A stretch of 64,000 bases of DNA from assembly GCF_029543155.1 (NCBI RefSeq), contig NZ_JARQXA010000001.1, positions 186,001-250,000 of the forward strand, read 5' to 3'. Below, piece after piece: positions 41,047 to 49,545 of this stretch; position 1 is the stretch's first letter; every line of letters begins with the position of its first letter. Origin of the DNA: Sphingomonas sp. HITSZ_GF (GTDB taxonomy: Bacteria > Pseudomonadota > Alphaproteobacteria > Sphingomonadales > Sphingomonadaceae). The notes beneath the pieces are model-generated. The model was not told the DNA's origin. It was given only the letters and a program-made list of their open reading frames with translations, and searched no databases. Both the position numbers and the translations under genes were made by a program.

Positions 41047-42752
41047 CGCGGCGCGTGACCCCGCGGCGGACCCTTGCGGTGCGGCTTGGCCTGGTAGTTC
41101 GGGCGGTTGGGGCCGTTAGGGCCATTGCGCTGCGGGCGGGCACCCTGGACCGGCGCATCGGACTGCTCGAAGCGCACGTCCTCCTCACCCTCGGCACTGC
41201 GCGCCACGGCGGCCATGAACTTGCCGGCCAGCCCGCGCGGGATCTGGAACGCAGTCTCGTTCGGCCCGATGCGGATCGCGCCGACTTCGTTCTTGGTGAT
41301 GTGGCCACGACGGCAGATCAGCGGCAGGATCCAGCGCGGATCGGCATTTTGCCGGCGACCGATGTCCATGCGGAACCACACGACATCGTCGAAGCCCGGG
41401 CGGTGCTGCCCGGCCTGGCGCTCCTCGCGCTTGTCCGAATGGCTGCGCTCGCTGAGCTCTTCCGGGGCAGGTAGCGCAGCGCGGTGCGCACGGACGAGCG
41501 CTGCGGCGATCTCTGCCGGAGTGCGCTCGGCGAGCAGGCGCTCGGCGATGGCGGCGTCTTCCTCGTCGGTCTCCACGGGCGTGAGCAGCGTGGTGATCAG
41601 CCGCTCGCGATCCTGCTCGCGGATCGCCTCGGCGCTGGGCACGTCGACCCATTCGACCGGGATGCGCGCACCCTTGAGCATCATCTCGACGCGGCGGCGG
41701 CGCTGATAGGGGACGATCAGGACCGCGGTGCCCTTCTTGCCGGCGCGGCCGGTGCGGCCCGAGCGGTGCTGCAGCGTCTCGGCATCGCGCGGCAGCTCGA
41801 CATGGACGACGAGCGTGAGCGTCGGCAGGTCGATGCCGCGGGCGGCGACGTCGGTGGCGACGCAGACGCGGGCGCGCTGGTCGCGCAGCGCCTGGAGCGC
41901 GTGGTTGCGCTCGTTCTGGCTATGCTCGCCCGACAGCGCCACGGCAGAGAAGCCGCGCTCGACCAGCGTGGCGTGGAGGTGGCGGACATTGTCACGGGTC
42001 GCGCAGAACAGGATCGCCGTCTCCGCCTCGTGGAAGCGCAGCAGGTTGATCACCGCATGCTCGATATCCGAGGGGGCGACGGTCATCGCCTGGTAGCTGA
42101 TGTCGCCATGCCCGCGGTCCTCGCCGACCGTCGAGATGCGCAGCGCGTCCTGCTGGTAGCGCTTGGCCAGGGCCACGATCGGCTTGGGCATCGTCGCCGA
42201 GAAAAGCAGCGTGCGGCGGGTTTCCGGCGTCGCGTCGAGGATCGCCTCGAGATCGTCGCGGAAGCCCATGTCGAGCATCTCATCGGCCTCGTCGAGGACG
42301 ATGGCACGCAGCGCCGAAAGGTCGAGCGCGCCACGCTCGAGATGGTCGCGCAGGCGGCCCGGAGTACCGACGACGATATGCGCGCCGAAGTTGAGCTGCC
42401 GGCGCTCCTTCGAGGCGTCCATGCCGCCGACGCAGGTCGCGATACGCGCACCGGTGGGGCCGTAGAGCCAGATCAGCTCGCGGCTGACCTGGAGCGCAAG
42501 CTCGCGGGTGGGGGCGATGATCAGCGCGTGCGGCTCGCGGGTGGGCACGACGCGGCCATCCTCGCCGAGCAGCTCGGGATGCATCGCCAGGCCGAACGCG
42601 ACGGTCTTGCCCGAGCCGGTCTGGGCCGAGACGATGAGATCGCGGCCGGCAGCTTCCGGGGCGATGACGGCGGCCTGCACGGCCGTGGGCGCAGCATAGC
42701 CACGCGATGCGAGCGCTTCGGCGAGAAGCGCAGGGAGTTCAGCAAATGACAT
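41043..42752 (-). CDS. DEAD-box RNA helicase
   Basis: The 569-residue ATP-dependent helicase has VSAQTGSGKTVAF (Walker A, 41-53), PTRELALQVSREL, DEADEMLDMGF near 154, LFSATMP, and the C-terminal motifs VCVATDVAARGIDLP and QHRSGRTGRAGKKG. A DbpA-like RNA-binding domain and a basic tail (KPHRKGPPRGHAPR) close it. It remodels RNA in ribosome assembly or cold adaptation. The start MSFAELPALLAEAL is the usual N-terminus; an upstream extension in frame lacks similarity. Confidence 0.92.
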   Translation of the reverse strand: MSFAELPALLAEALASRGYAAPTAVQAAVIAPEAAGRDLIVSAQTGSGKTVAFGLAMHPELLGEDGRVVPTREPHALIIAPTRELALQVSRELIWLYGPTGARIATCVGGMDASKERRQLNFGAHIVVGTPGRLRDHLERGALDLSALRAIVLDEADEMLDMGFRDDLEAILDATPETRRTLLFSATMPKPIVALAKRYQQDALRISTVGEDRGHGDISYQAMTVAPSDIEHAVINLLRFHEAETAILFCATRDNVRHLHATLVERGFSAVALSGEHSQNERNHALQALRDQRARVCVATDVAARGIDLPTLTLVVHVELPRDAETLQHRSGRTGRAGKKGTAVLIVPYQRRRRVEMMLKGARIPVEWVDVPSAEAIREQDRERLITTLLTPVETDEEDAAIAERLLAERTPAEIAAALVRAHRAALPAPEELSERSHSDKREERQAGQHRPGFDDVVWFRMDIGRRQNADPRWILPLICRRGHITKNEVGAIRIGPNETAFQIPRGLAGKFMAAVARSAEGEEDVRFEQSDAPVQGARPQRNGPNGPNRPNYQAKPHRKGPPRGHAPR

Positions 42753-43070
42753 GAGACCCCGCACATGGGCTCGTGGGAGCGCTACCGCAAGGGAAAAGAG
42801 GGTTGCGCGCGCAGGACGTGGCTTTGTGTCGTTCAACCGGCAGGTTGAGCAATTAAATGGCCGATTTCGGCGGTTTTCGGTTGCCAGCTGTAAATTCCTT
42901 ACAGCGAAAACATTGACTCCGTTGACTTGGCCCCACGTGCGCGGGGCGCGGCAAGGGGTGGTGGAGTCGGCTCGAGGCTGCATCCGACAGGGTAGATCAG
43001 ACGAAATCCTACATTGCCATGGAAAAGGTGATCCTTGCCGGCCGGGCGAGCCGATGTCAGGCTCGACGTC
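42753..43070. other. Intergenic region upstream of the helicase
   Basis: These 318 bp separate the divergent helicase and exported-protein genes. They contain a small perfect hairpin, TCAACC-GGCA-GGTTGA at 42833-42848, and an AT-richer stretch at 42850-42925 suited to promoters. I find no gene. A long 5' leader is common for DEAD-box helicase genes, but no specific regulatory element is identified. Confidence 0.4.
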
Positions 43071-43601
43071 ATGGGATCCCGTCTTCATTTCGTCGGCAGT
43101 GGCGTTGGTATTGCTGCACTATTTGCGTGCTTCCCGGCATTCGCCCAGGCCGCGGCGACCGAACCTCCGCGTTGTGCGACCGGGCATAGAGGCGCGGATT
43201 GCCTCGCCGCGTTCGCCGTCGATCTCGATGGGGATCAGGAGCTTGACCAGGTGAGCCTGGCGGTCGACCCGAGAATGGGCCTCTACTATGTGGTGGTCTA
43301 TACGCATTCGGGCCGGCAGCTCTGGCCGTTCGCGGGAAGCTTCGACCGCAAGACCGATCATGTCATGCTGACCGCACGTTCGGGCGGTGGGGATCTCCGC
43401 TGTCGCCACTGGGCGGCGAGGAAATGGTGCGGCTATCCGGTGGTGACGCATGATCTTCCCCGCACCGTGCTGTACCTGTCGGACAGCAAGCGCGGCGACT
43501 TCGTGCTCTATATCCCGCAGCCCTATGGCCATGACTTCAACGCCGACGGAATCTTCAGGATCATGCCCGCGCTGGACGGGCCGATGCGGGACATGCCCTA
43601 G
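43071..43601 (+). CDS. Exported protein of unknown function with DxDxD motif
   Basis: The product from the ATG at 43071 has 176 residues, with signal peptide MGSRLHFVGSGVGIAALFAC and cleavage near AFAQA. The mature part has AAFAVDLDGDQELDQVSLAV, a calcium-loop-like sequence (DxDxDxxLD) as in FG-GAP/VCBS-type proteins. Paired cysteines follow (CRHW and KWCGYP). No function is assigned. Confidence 0.65.
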   Translation: MGSRLHFVGSGVGIAALFACFPAFAQAAATEPPRCATGHRGADCLAAFAVDLDGDQELDQVSLAVDPRMGLYYVVVYTHSGRQLWPFAGSFDRKTDHVMLTARSGGGDLRCRHWAARKWCGYPVVTHDLPRTVLYLSDSKRGDFVLYIPQPYGHDFNADGIFRIMPALDGPMRDMP

Positions 43602-43650
43602 TCCGTCCGCCACCCCGGCTTCGAGCCGGTGTGGCGGAAGGAGCCGAGGT

Positions 43651-44490
43651 TCAGGCCAGAAGCGCCTTCACGCCGTCGGTGAGGCTGGTGGTCGGGTGAC
43701 CGATCAGCTTCGAAAGCGCATGGCCGTCGTCGAACAGCGCGCCGTCGGCGATATCGGCGTCCCAGCCGGCGAGCATCCCGGCGACCGGGGCGGGGAGGCC
43801 GGCCCCGGCGAGCGCAGCGGCATAATCGGCGACAGAGAGATTGCGATAGGGAATGGTGCGGCCCGCCTGGCGCGAGACCTCGGCGGCGAGATCGGCGAGG
43901 GTAAAGGCGGTGTCGCCGGCCAGCTCATAGGTCTTGCCGTCATGCCCCGTATCGGTGAGCACCGCCACCGCGGCATCGGCATAGTCGGCGCGAGTGGCGG
44001 CGGCGATGCGGCCGTCGCCGGCGGCACCGATCAGCGCGCCGTGTGCGAGCGCGGCCTGCACGCCGCTGGCATAATTTTCGATATACCAGCCGTTGCGCAG
44101 GATCGTGTGGGGGATGCCGGAGGCGGCGAGCGCGCGCTCGGTTTCGAGATGCTCGGTGGCGAGGCTGAGCGCGCTGCTGTCGGCGCGCAGCAGGCTGGTA
44201 TAGGCGATGCGGGCGACGCCGGCCTGCTTCGCGGCGGCGATTACCGCCCGGTGCTGCGGCACGCGCTTGCCGACTTCGCTGCCCGAGATCAGCAGCAGCG
44301 TATCGATGCCGGCGAGCGCGGCGGCATCGGGCGCGTCATAGTCGAAGGCGCGGACTGCGACGCCGAGATCGGACGCCCTTTCCGGGCTGCGGGCGAGCGC
44401 GACGATCTGGCCGGCGGGCAGCCTGGCCTTGAGCTTGGCGATGACGATGCGGCCGAGCTGGCCGGTGGCTCCGGTGATGGCGATGGTCAT
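43651..44490 (-). CDS. NAD(P)H:quinone oxidoreductase-like SDR protein (QorB type)
   Basis: The 279-residue protein has the Rossmann motif ITGATGQLGRIVIAKL at 5-20, VRAFDYDAPD, and YTSLLRADSSALSLATEHLE, matching the NmrA/QorB group. QorB uses NADPH to reduce quinones and counters oxidative stress. It is divergent from an HxlR regulator, the same arrangement as qorB with ytfH-type or qorR genes elsewhere. Function is by similarity. Confidence 0.85.
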   Translation of the reverse strand: MTIAITGATGQLGRIVIAKLKARLPAGQIVALARSPERASDLGVAVRAFDYDAPDAAALAGIDTLLLISGSEVGKRVPQHRAVIAAAKQAGVARIAYTSLLRADSSALSLATEHLETERALAASGIPHTILRNGWYIENYASGVQAALAHGALIGAAGDGRIAAATRADYADAAVAVLTDTGHDGKTYELAGDTAFTLADLAAEVSRQAGRTIPYRNLSVADYAAALAGAGLPAPVAGMLAGWDADIADGALFDDGHALSKLIGHPTTSLTDGVKALLA

Positions 44491-44537
44491 GGGTCCGTTC
44501 CTCTTGATGGGTGACGGACGCCCAGATATTGGCCTTG

Positions 44538-44552
44538 CTTACTATTCGTAAG
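44538..44552. promoter_or_regulatory. Operator-like dyad CTTAC-TATTC-GTAAG
   Basis: This is a perfect 5-bp inverted repeat with 5-bp spacer in the 81-bp gap between the divergent qorB-like and HxlR genes. A further GAAGTAAG half-site lies nearby at 44563-44570. It is the natural binding site for the HxlR protein, which would then control both genes. Confidence 0.55.
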
Positions 44553-44571
44553 TACATACATTGAAGTAAGT

Positions 44572-44976
44572 ATGGAAAAAACTTCGAACGTCCCTGGCGA
44601 GCCCTTTTCGACCCGCGTGCGCCGAGGCGCGCTGCTCGAGCGCAACTGCCCGTCGCGCGAGGTGCTGAAGCACATCTCCAGCCAATGGGGGGTGCTGATC
44701 CTGATCGTGCTGGAGGGCGGCACGCACCGGTTCAGCGAACTGCGCCGCAAGGTGGACGGAGTGAGCGAGCGGATGCTGGCGCAGACACTGCAATGGCTGG
44801 AGGGCGACGGGTTGGTCGAGCGGATCGCCTATCCGGTGGTGCCGCCGCATGTGGAATACAGCCTGACGCCGATCGGGCGCGAGGCGGCGGGGCATATCCG
44901 CGCGCTTGCCGACTGGATCGAAGTGCGGTTGCCCGACATTTGCGACGCGCAGGCAGCACGGCTGGCGGCGGAATAG
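44572..44976 (+). CDS. HxlR family transcriptional regulator
   Basis: The 134-residue protein has one winged-helix domain: NCPSREVLKHISSQWGVLIL, then HRFSELRRKVDGVSERMLAQ and LVERIAYPVVPPHVEYSLTP, the classic HxlR sequence. Cys27 in the NCPSREVL segment is a possible redox sensor as in QorR/HypR-type proteins. It probably represses the divergent qorB-like gene and itself in response to quinones or electrophiles. Confidence 0.93.
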   Translation: MEKTSNVPGEPFSTRVRRGALLERNCPSREVLKHISSQWGVLILIVLEGGTHRFSELRRKVDGVSERMLAQTLQWLEGDGLVERIAYPVVPPHVEYSLTPIGREAAGHIRALADWIEVRLPDICDAQAARLAAE

Positions 44977-45057
44977 GTTTCAGGGCCGGGACTGCGCCTG
45001 CCGCAAACCCCGCCGAGCGGAGTGGGGGCGCCGCATCGCGACGCCCCCCGGCCGGGA

Positions 45058-46440
45058 TCAGAAGCTGGCCCATTCCTCGCTGGCTACGGTCTTGGCCGTC
45101 GGCCGGGCAGCGGCGAGCGGCTTGACCGGCGAGACATAGCCGCGCGGCTTTTGCGGGCGCGACGGCACATTGGTGCGCGCGGCGGCGCCGACGTCGAACT
45201 TCGCAGCCTGCTCGCCCAGCGCGGCGACTTCGCCGGTGAGGTTGCGCGCGGCGGCCGAAGTCTGCTCGACCATTGCGGCATTCTGCTGGGTCGACTGGTC
45301 CATCGTGCCGATCGCGGCGCTGATCTGGGTGATCGCAGTCGCCTGGGCCTGGTTGTCGCCGGCCATCTGCCCGAGCAGCGCATGGACCTCGCCGACATCG
45401 CCCGAGATATTGGCGAGCGCGCCGTCGACCTTCTGCACCATCTCCACCGCCGCGACGATGTCGGTCTGGGTAGCGGTCAGCTGATCGCGGGCGCGGCCGG
45501 CTTCCTCCTCGGCACGCATGGCGAGCGCGCTGACCAGGTCCGCGACGACCGCGAAGCCGCGGCCTGCTTCGCCGGCGCGACCGGCTTCCACCGCGGCGTT
45601 CATCGCGAGAACGCGCGTCTGGAAGGCGATCTTGTCGAGGCCCTCGATCACGCTGTCGATGCCCTTGGCGCTATCGCTGACGCGGGTCATCGCCTGCACC
45701 GCCTCTTCGGCGATCGAGCGGCCGCCTTCGACCGTGGCGATGGCGCCATCGGCGCGCTCGACGGTGCGGCTGGCAGCCTCGGCAGTGGCCTTGAGACGGC
45801 CATCCATCTGCGCGACGGCGGCCGAGGTCTCTTCCAGGCTCGCGGCATTGGCTTCGGTGCGGCGGGCCAGGTCTTCCGAGGCCTGGGCGATCTCGCCCGA
45901 GCCGGTCTGGATCGTCGCCGCCGATTCCATCACCGAGCCGATCAGCCCGCGCAGGCTGACCATCGCTTCGTTGAAATTGGCCTTGAGACCGGCATAGCCG
46001 GCGGGGAAGCCAGTGCCGATATCGGCGGTGAGGTCGCCGGCGGTCAGCCGCTCGAGGCTGGTGCCGAGAAGCGTCACTGCGACCGACTGTTCCTCGGCCT
46101 GCTTGGCCTGCTCGACTGCGTTGTCCCGGAAGGTGAGCATCGCCTTGGTCATGCGGCCGACGCAATCCTCATAGTCGGTGAACTGGATCGCGCTGGTGAG
46201 GTCGCCGGCGGCGAGACCCTCCATGCGGACGACGGTGCCGACATAGGGATCGGCGATCGCGCTGCGAAAGCGGACGCACTGGATCGCGGCGCCGGCGATC
46301 AGCACCGCCACCACGGGCAGCGCGATCATCGTGGGCGCGAGCAGCGCGACGAGCGCGACCAGCGTCATGACACCCATCAGCGAGCTGAAGGCAACGAGCA
46401 GTTTGAGACGTATCGGGGCCTTGGCCTGGAACCAATGCAT
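45058..46440 (-). CDS. Methyl-accepting chemotaxis protein
   Basis: The 460-residue receptor has two close hydrophobic segments (about 13-56) with almost no periplasmic loop, then a HAMP-like region. The signalling domain carries the hairpin IAFQTRVLAMNAAVEAGRAG near 272-291. The C-terminal EEWASF after a flexible linker looks like a tether for CheR/CheB. It must sense an internal or membrane signal rather than a periplasmic ligand. No che genes are in the window. Confidence 0.92.
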   Translation of the reverse strand: MHWFQAKAPIRLKLLVAFSSLMGVMTLVALVALLAPTMIALPVVAVLIAGAAIQCVRFRSAIADPYVGTVVRMEGLAAGDLTSAIQFTDYEDCVGRMTKAMLTFRDNAVEQAKQAEEQSVAVTLLGTSLERLTAGDLTADIGTGFPAGYAGLKANFNEAMVSLRGLIGSVMESAATIQTGSGEIAQASEDLARRTEANAASLEETSAAVAQMDGRLKATAEAASRTVERADGAIATVEGGRSIAEEAVQAMTRVSDSAKGIDSVIEGLDKIAFQTRVLAMNAAVEAGRAGEAGRGFAVVADLVSALAMRAEEEAGRARDQLTATQTDIVAAVEMVQKVDGALANISGDVGEVHALLGQMAGDNQAQATAITQISAAIGTMDQSTQQNAAMVEQTSAAARNLTGEVAALGEQAAKFDVGAAARTNVPSRPQKPRGYVSPVKPLAAARPTAKTVASEEWASF

Positions 46441-46682
46441 AGGAATCCTCCTGCGTGGCTCCAGCGAGATGCATCCCCGTGAAGCCTGTGTGGACGCACG
46501 GCAACGCAGGAAGCGGCACCGGCTTCCCCTTTGTAGAAGACACGCGGCGGAAACATTCGAAATTACGTAAATTACAATACGGGGTTCTACGGTAGGAATA
46601 GGGTCAATTCGGACCGAAATATCGCATTTTACGCTACGGAAACCGCGAACATTACAAATTTTTTAGAGACGATGCGCGGGCG

Positions 46683-47846
46683 CTATACGGCCTGTCCGGC
46701 GGCCCGTCCGCTCGCCCATGCCCATTGGAAATTATAGCCGCCGAGCCAGCCGGTGACGTCCACCGCCTCGCCGATCGCGTAGAGGCCGGGCAGCTTGCGC
46801 GCTTCCATGGTCTGCGAGCTCAATTCGGCGGTGCTGATCCCGCCGACGGTGACTTCGGCCTTGGCATAGCCTTCGGTGCCGTTGGGCGCGAAGCGCCAGT
46901 CGGCGAGGGCGCGGGCGGCATCCTCGAGCCTGCGGTCGGGGGTGTTGGCGAGCTCGGTGGGGAGGGCGAGCTTCTCGGCCAGCGCGTCGGCCAGGCGATC
47001 GGGGAGGGCTTCGCCGAGCAGCTTGCGCAGCGTGACGCGGGGCCGGGCACGCTTGGCGGCGAGCAGCCAGCCGGGCTCGGCATTGGGCAGGAAATCGATC
47101 GCGATGCTCTCGCCGTGGCGCCAATAGCTCGAGACCTGGAGGATCGCCGGGCCCGAAAGGCCGCGATGGGTGAACAGCGCCGCCTCGCGGAACGCCGCCT
47201 TGCCGGCGCGCGCGGTCACTTCGGTCGAGACGCCGGAAAGCTCGCGGAACAGCGCTTCCTCGCCGCTCAGGGTGAGCGGGACGAGGGCGGGGCGGGGCTC
47301 GACCACCTTGAGCCCGAACTGGCGGGCAAGCTCATAGGCGAAGCCGGTGGCGCCCATTTTGGGGATCGAGGGGCCGCCGGTGGCGATCACCAGCGCCGGG
47401 GCCTCGGCGACGCGCTTGCCACAGGTGATGCGGAAACGGGCATCGCCGTGCTCGACCCGGGGCGCATCGCCGAGCCAGATCTCGACGCCGCCCCGCGCGC
47501 ACTCGTCGAGCAGCATGTCGACGATCTGGCGGGCAGAGCCGTCGCAGAAGAGCTGGCCGAGCGTCTTCTCGTGCCAGGCGATGCGGTGGCGCTCGACCAG
47601 GTCGAGGAAATCCTGCGCGGTGTAGCGGCCGAGCGCGGACTTCATGAAATGCGGGTTCTGCGAGAGGTAGCGATCCGGCGCGGTGCCGATATTGGTGAAG
47701 TTGCAGCGCCCGCCGCCCGAGATCAGGATCTTCTTGCCCGGCGCATCGGCATGATCGACCAGCAGCACGCGCCTGCCGCGCTGGCCGGCGGTGAGCGCGC
47801 ACATCAGCCCCGCGGCGCCGGCTCCCAAGATGATCGCGTCATACAT
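46683..47846 (-). CDS. HI0933/BaiN-type FAD-dependent oxidoreductase
   Basis: The 387-residue flavoprotein has AIILGAGAAGLMCALTAGQR at 4-23, KKILISGGGRCNFTN at about 39-52, and a C-terminal GLYAIGEAVDVTGWLGGYNF. These are hallmarks of the HI0933 family (YhiN/BaiN). The reaction is unknown in most members. The gene stands alone; the 241-bp gap to the chemoreceptor gene is AT-rich in part and shows no ORF. Confidence 0.9.
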   Translation of the reverse strand: MYDAIILGAGAAGLMCALTAGQRGRRVLLVDHADAPGKKILISGGGRCNFTNIGTAPDRYLSQNPHFMKSALGRYTAQDFLDLVERHRIAWHEKTLGQLFCDGSARQIVDMLLDECARGGVEIWLGDAPRVEHGDARFRITCGKRVAEAPALVIATGGPSIPKMGATGFAYELARQFGLKVVEPRPALVPLTLSGEEALFRELSGVSTEVTARAGKAAFREAALFTHRGLSGPAILQVSSYWRHGESIAIDFLPNAEPGWLLAAKRARPRVTLRKLLGEALPDRLADALAEKLALPTELANTPDRRLEDAARALADWRFAPNGTEGYAKAEVTVGGISTAELSSQTMEARKLPGLYAIGEAVDVTGWLGGYNFQWAWASGRAAGQAV

Positions 47847-47924
47847 TGCGGCGGGCCTAGCAGTTGTTCAGGCTGCGGCAAGCGGTGGTGCGGGATCGTT
47901 GCACAACTGGAAGGAGAATAGGGG

Positions 47925-48356
47925 ATGCACTTCCCGATTGTCGCGGCGCTGCTCGCCGCATCCGTTGCCCAGGACGATCCGTTCTGCGCCGACATCAGCC
48001 GCCTTTCGGCGGCGGCCGGCGAGGAGAAGCCGTTCGAAAGCCTCTATCAGGCGAAGTTCGTGCCGCGACTGCTGAACAGCTGCCAGCGCGGGGTGGGCTA
48101 TTTCTGCCACCGGAGCCTGTTGCCGCCGGAGATCACCTACGAGACGATGGCAACGCGGATCGCGGCGTGCCTGCCCGGCGCAGTCAAGGCGATGCCGGCG
48201 CAGCAATGGCCCGGCATCCGGCGCGTGACCGTAACCGGCGGGGGGCTGTTCTTCGATATCGAGGAGACCGGCAGCGACCGCGCCCATGTCGGGCGCATCC
48301 TCCACATCGAGATCCGCTCCGAGAAGCAGCCCCGGCCCGAACACTGGTATCAGTGA
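47925..48356 (+). CDS. Exported protein of unknown function
   Basis: The 143-residue protein has a short hydrophobic start (MHFPIVAALLAASVAQ) and a GGAG ribosome site. The mature part contains four cysteines (DPFCADI, LNSCQRG, YFCHRS, AACLPG), probably two disulfides. Its end overlaps the small convergent gene by seven bases. No family is recognised. Confidence 0.65.
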   Translation: MHFPIVAALLAASVAQDDPFCADISRLSAAAGEEKPFESLYQAKFVPRLLNSCQRGVGYFCHRSLLPPEITYETMATRIAACLPGAVKAMPAQQWPGIRRVTVTGGGLFFDIEETGSDRAHVGRILHIEIRSEKQPRPEHWYQ

Positions 48357-48529
48357 AGCTTGGCGATGCTGAGCCCGTCGAGCTTGGCGCGCTCCTTCAC
48401 CGATTCCTCGCTGCGGGTAAGCGCCTTTGCGATCGCCCGCAGTGCCATGCCCTTCTTGGCGAGCGTATGGAGCTTCTGGATCTCGTCGGCGCGCCAGGGC
48501 TGGCGGTGACGCTCGAACTTCTCGGCCAT
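48350..48529 (-). CDS. Small SANT/Myb-like helical protein, 59 residues
   Basis: The product is MAEKFERHRQPWRADEIQKL, then [20 protein letters not shown] and EESVKERAKLDGLSIAKLH. The pattern of a tryptophan followed by three short helices with IAKALxRSEESVKERA resembles a SANT/homeodomain-like DNA-binding fold. A GGAG-like GAGATACC precedes the ATG. It lies between the exported protein and the SWIB gene. Real, but function unknown. Confidence 0.65.
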   Translation of the reverse strand: MAEKFERHRQPWRADEIQKLHTLAKKGMALRAIAKALTRSEESVKERAKLDGLSIAKLH

Positions 48530-48544
48530 CGGTATCTCCTCAAA

Positions 48545-48580
48545 GCAAAAGGGCGGGCCCCGATCGGGAACCCGCCCTTC
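48545..48580 (-). terminator. Rho-independent terminator after the SWIB gene
   Basis: GGGCGGG (48551-48557) pairs with CCCGCCC (48571-48577), with an extra CCCGATCGGG inside the loop. On the minus strand TTTT follows the stem. It separates the SWIB gene from the 59-residue gene. Confidence 0.85.
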
Positions 48581-48617
48581 GCGTTTTCAGCGGCGGGGCA
48601 CGGGGCCCCGGGCCGGC

Positions 48618-48875
48618 TTACTTGACGTGCTTCGCGATGTGCTTGTTCATCTCGAACATCGTCACCTTGTCGGCGCCGAAGATCGGCTTGAGCGTCGCGT
48701 CCGCGAGGATCTCGCGCTTGTTCGCCGGGTTCTGGAGATTGTTCTTCTTGATGTAGTCCCACATCTTCGAAACGATCTCGCTGCGCGGCAGCGGCGCAGA
48801 GCCCGTGATCTTGGCCAGCTCTGCGGAAGGGGTCACCGGCTTGGCGATGCCGCCGCGTGCTTTGGTCTCGGCCAT
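48618..48875 (-). CDS. SWIB/MDM2 domain protein
   Basis: The 85-residue protein has the SWIB fold: LAKITGSAPLPRSEIVSKMW, DYIKKNNLQNPANKREILAD, then LKPIFGADKVTMFEMNKHIA. Stand-alone SWIB proteins occur in Chlamydia and many alphaproteobacteria and may affect chromosome condensation; the function here is not proven. A terminator follows. The 285 bp upstream (48876-49160) hold its promoter region and no gene. Confidence 0.92.
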   Translation of the reverse strand: MAETKARGGIAKPVTPSAELAKITGSAPLPRSEIVSKMWDYIKKNNLQNPANKREILADATLKPIFGADKVTMFEMNKHIAKHVK

Positions 48876-49160
48876 AAAGTCTTCTCCTGTTCCTGCCCTT
48901 GGACGGGGCTATGCCTTCGTGGGCGCTAGCGGCTTGTGCGAACCCTCCGCCGCCTGTCACGCCTACGATGTACCGTGGTGAGGGCGTTACTCCTCACCTG
49001 ACAACCCTTTGATCGTGCCAAATCGCGTCTGTCTAGAGAGCAGATGCGCCGAGACGCCCTCTGAGAGCGACATTTTGGGGATAAGTGGGGTTAAACGGCC
49101 GGTAGGAGAGGGGAAAAGGCCGTGCTAAGAGGGATTTTCTCGGCAAATGGGGAGAGCGGG

Positions 49161-49382
49161 ATGCGCGTTGTGGTGGTCGGCGGGTTGCTGATTCTGGCGG
49201 GTTGCGGCGGCAGCGGTACGACGGGAACCAACTATTCCGACCCGCCGCCGATGGCCGAAATCGTCGCCACGCCCAGCCCGAAGGCGACCGAGACGCCCGA
49301 GCCGACGCCGACGCCCGACCATGTCGAGACGACGGTGATCGAGCCGAATAGTGCAGCTTCGGTACCCGACAACGCGAACTGA
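49161..49382 (+). CDS. Small proline/threonine-rich lipoprotein
   Basis: The product from the ATG at 49161 (GGGGAGAG upstream) has 73 residues: MRVVVVGGLLILAGC with lipobox LAGC (Cys15), then a glycine/serine stretch and a TPSPKATETPEPTPTPDH linker. It has no folded domain and is probably a short surface-anchored peptide. Function unknown. Confidence 0.6.
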   Translation: MRVVVVGGLLILAGCGGSGTTGTNYSDPPPMAEIVATPSPKATETPEPTPTPDHVETTVIEPNSAASVPDNAN

Positions 49383-49407
49383 GGTGGACAAGCCTGCGCG
49401 GGCGCGT

Positions 49408-49500
49408 CTAAGGGGTGCCCAACATGACGACCCGCGCGCTTCTTGGTCTGCGACTTATCCGCCCTTAGGGGCCGGACGCGCACGCGCACGCCCCTAAGGG
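49408..49500 (+). promoter_or_regulatory. leuA leader with competing RNA structures (putative attenuator)
   Basis: Three segments can pair: A CTAAGGGG (49408-49415), B CCCTTAGGGG (49462-49471) and C CCCCTAAGGG (49491-49500). B:C is a perfect 10-bp stem; A:B pairs seven bases and would cover the ribosome site of the leader peptide. A leucine-rich ORF lies between A and B and ends inside B. This is the layout of ribosome-mediated control, though C is not followed by a T run. Confidence 0.6.
49424..49468 (+). CDS. Leucine leader peptide, MTTRALLGLRLIRP
   Basis: The ORF of 14 codons carries four leucines (LLGLRL) and one isoleucine. AAGGGG sits nine bases before its ATG. It ends in the first arm of the strong hairpin 77 bp upstream of leuA. 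Ribosome stalling at scarce leucine would change which hairpin forms. Confidence 0.65.
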   Translation: MTTRALLGLRLIRP

Positions 49501-49545
49501 CAACTTCACCGTCGAACCGAAGTCTCCAGCCGAGAGAGAGCTGTC

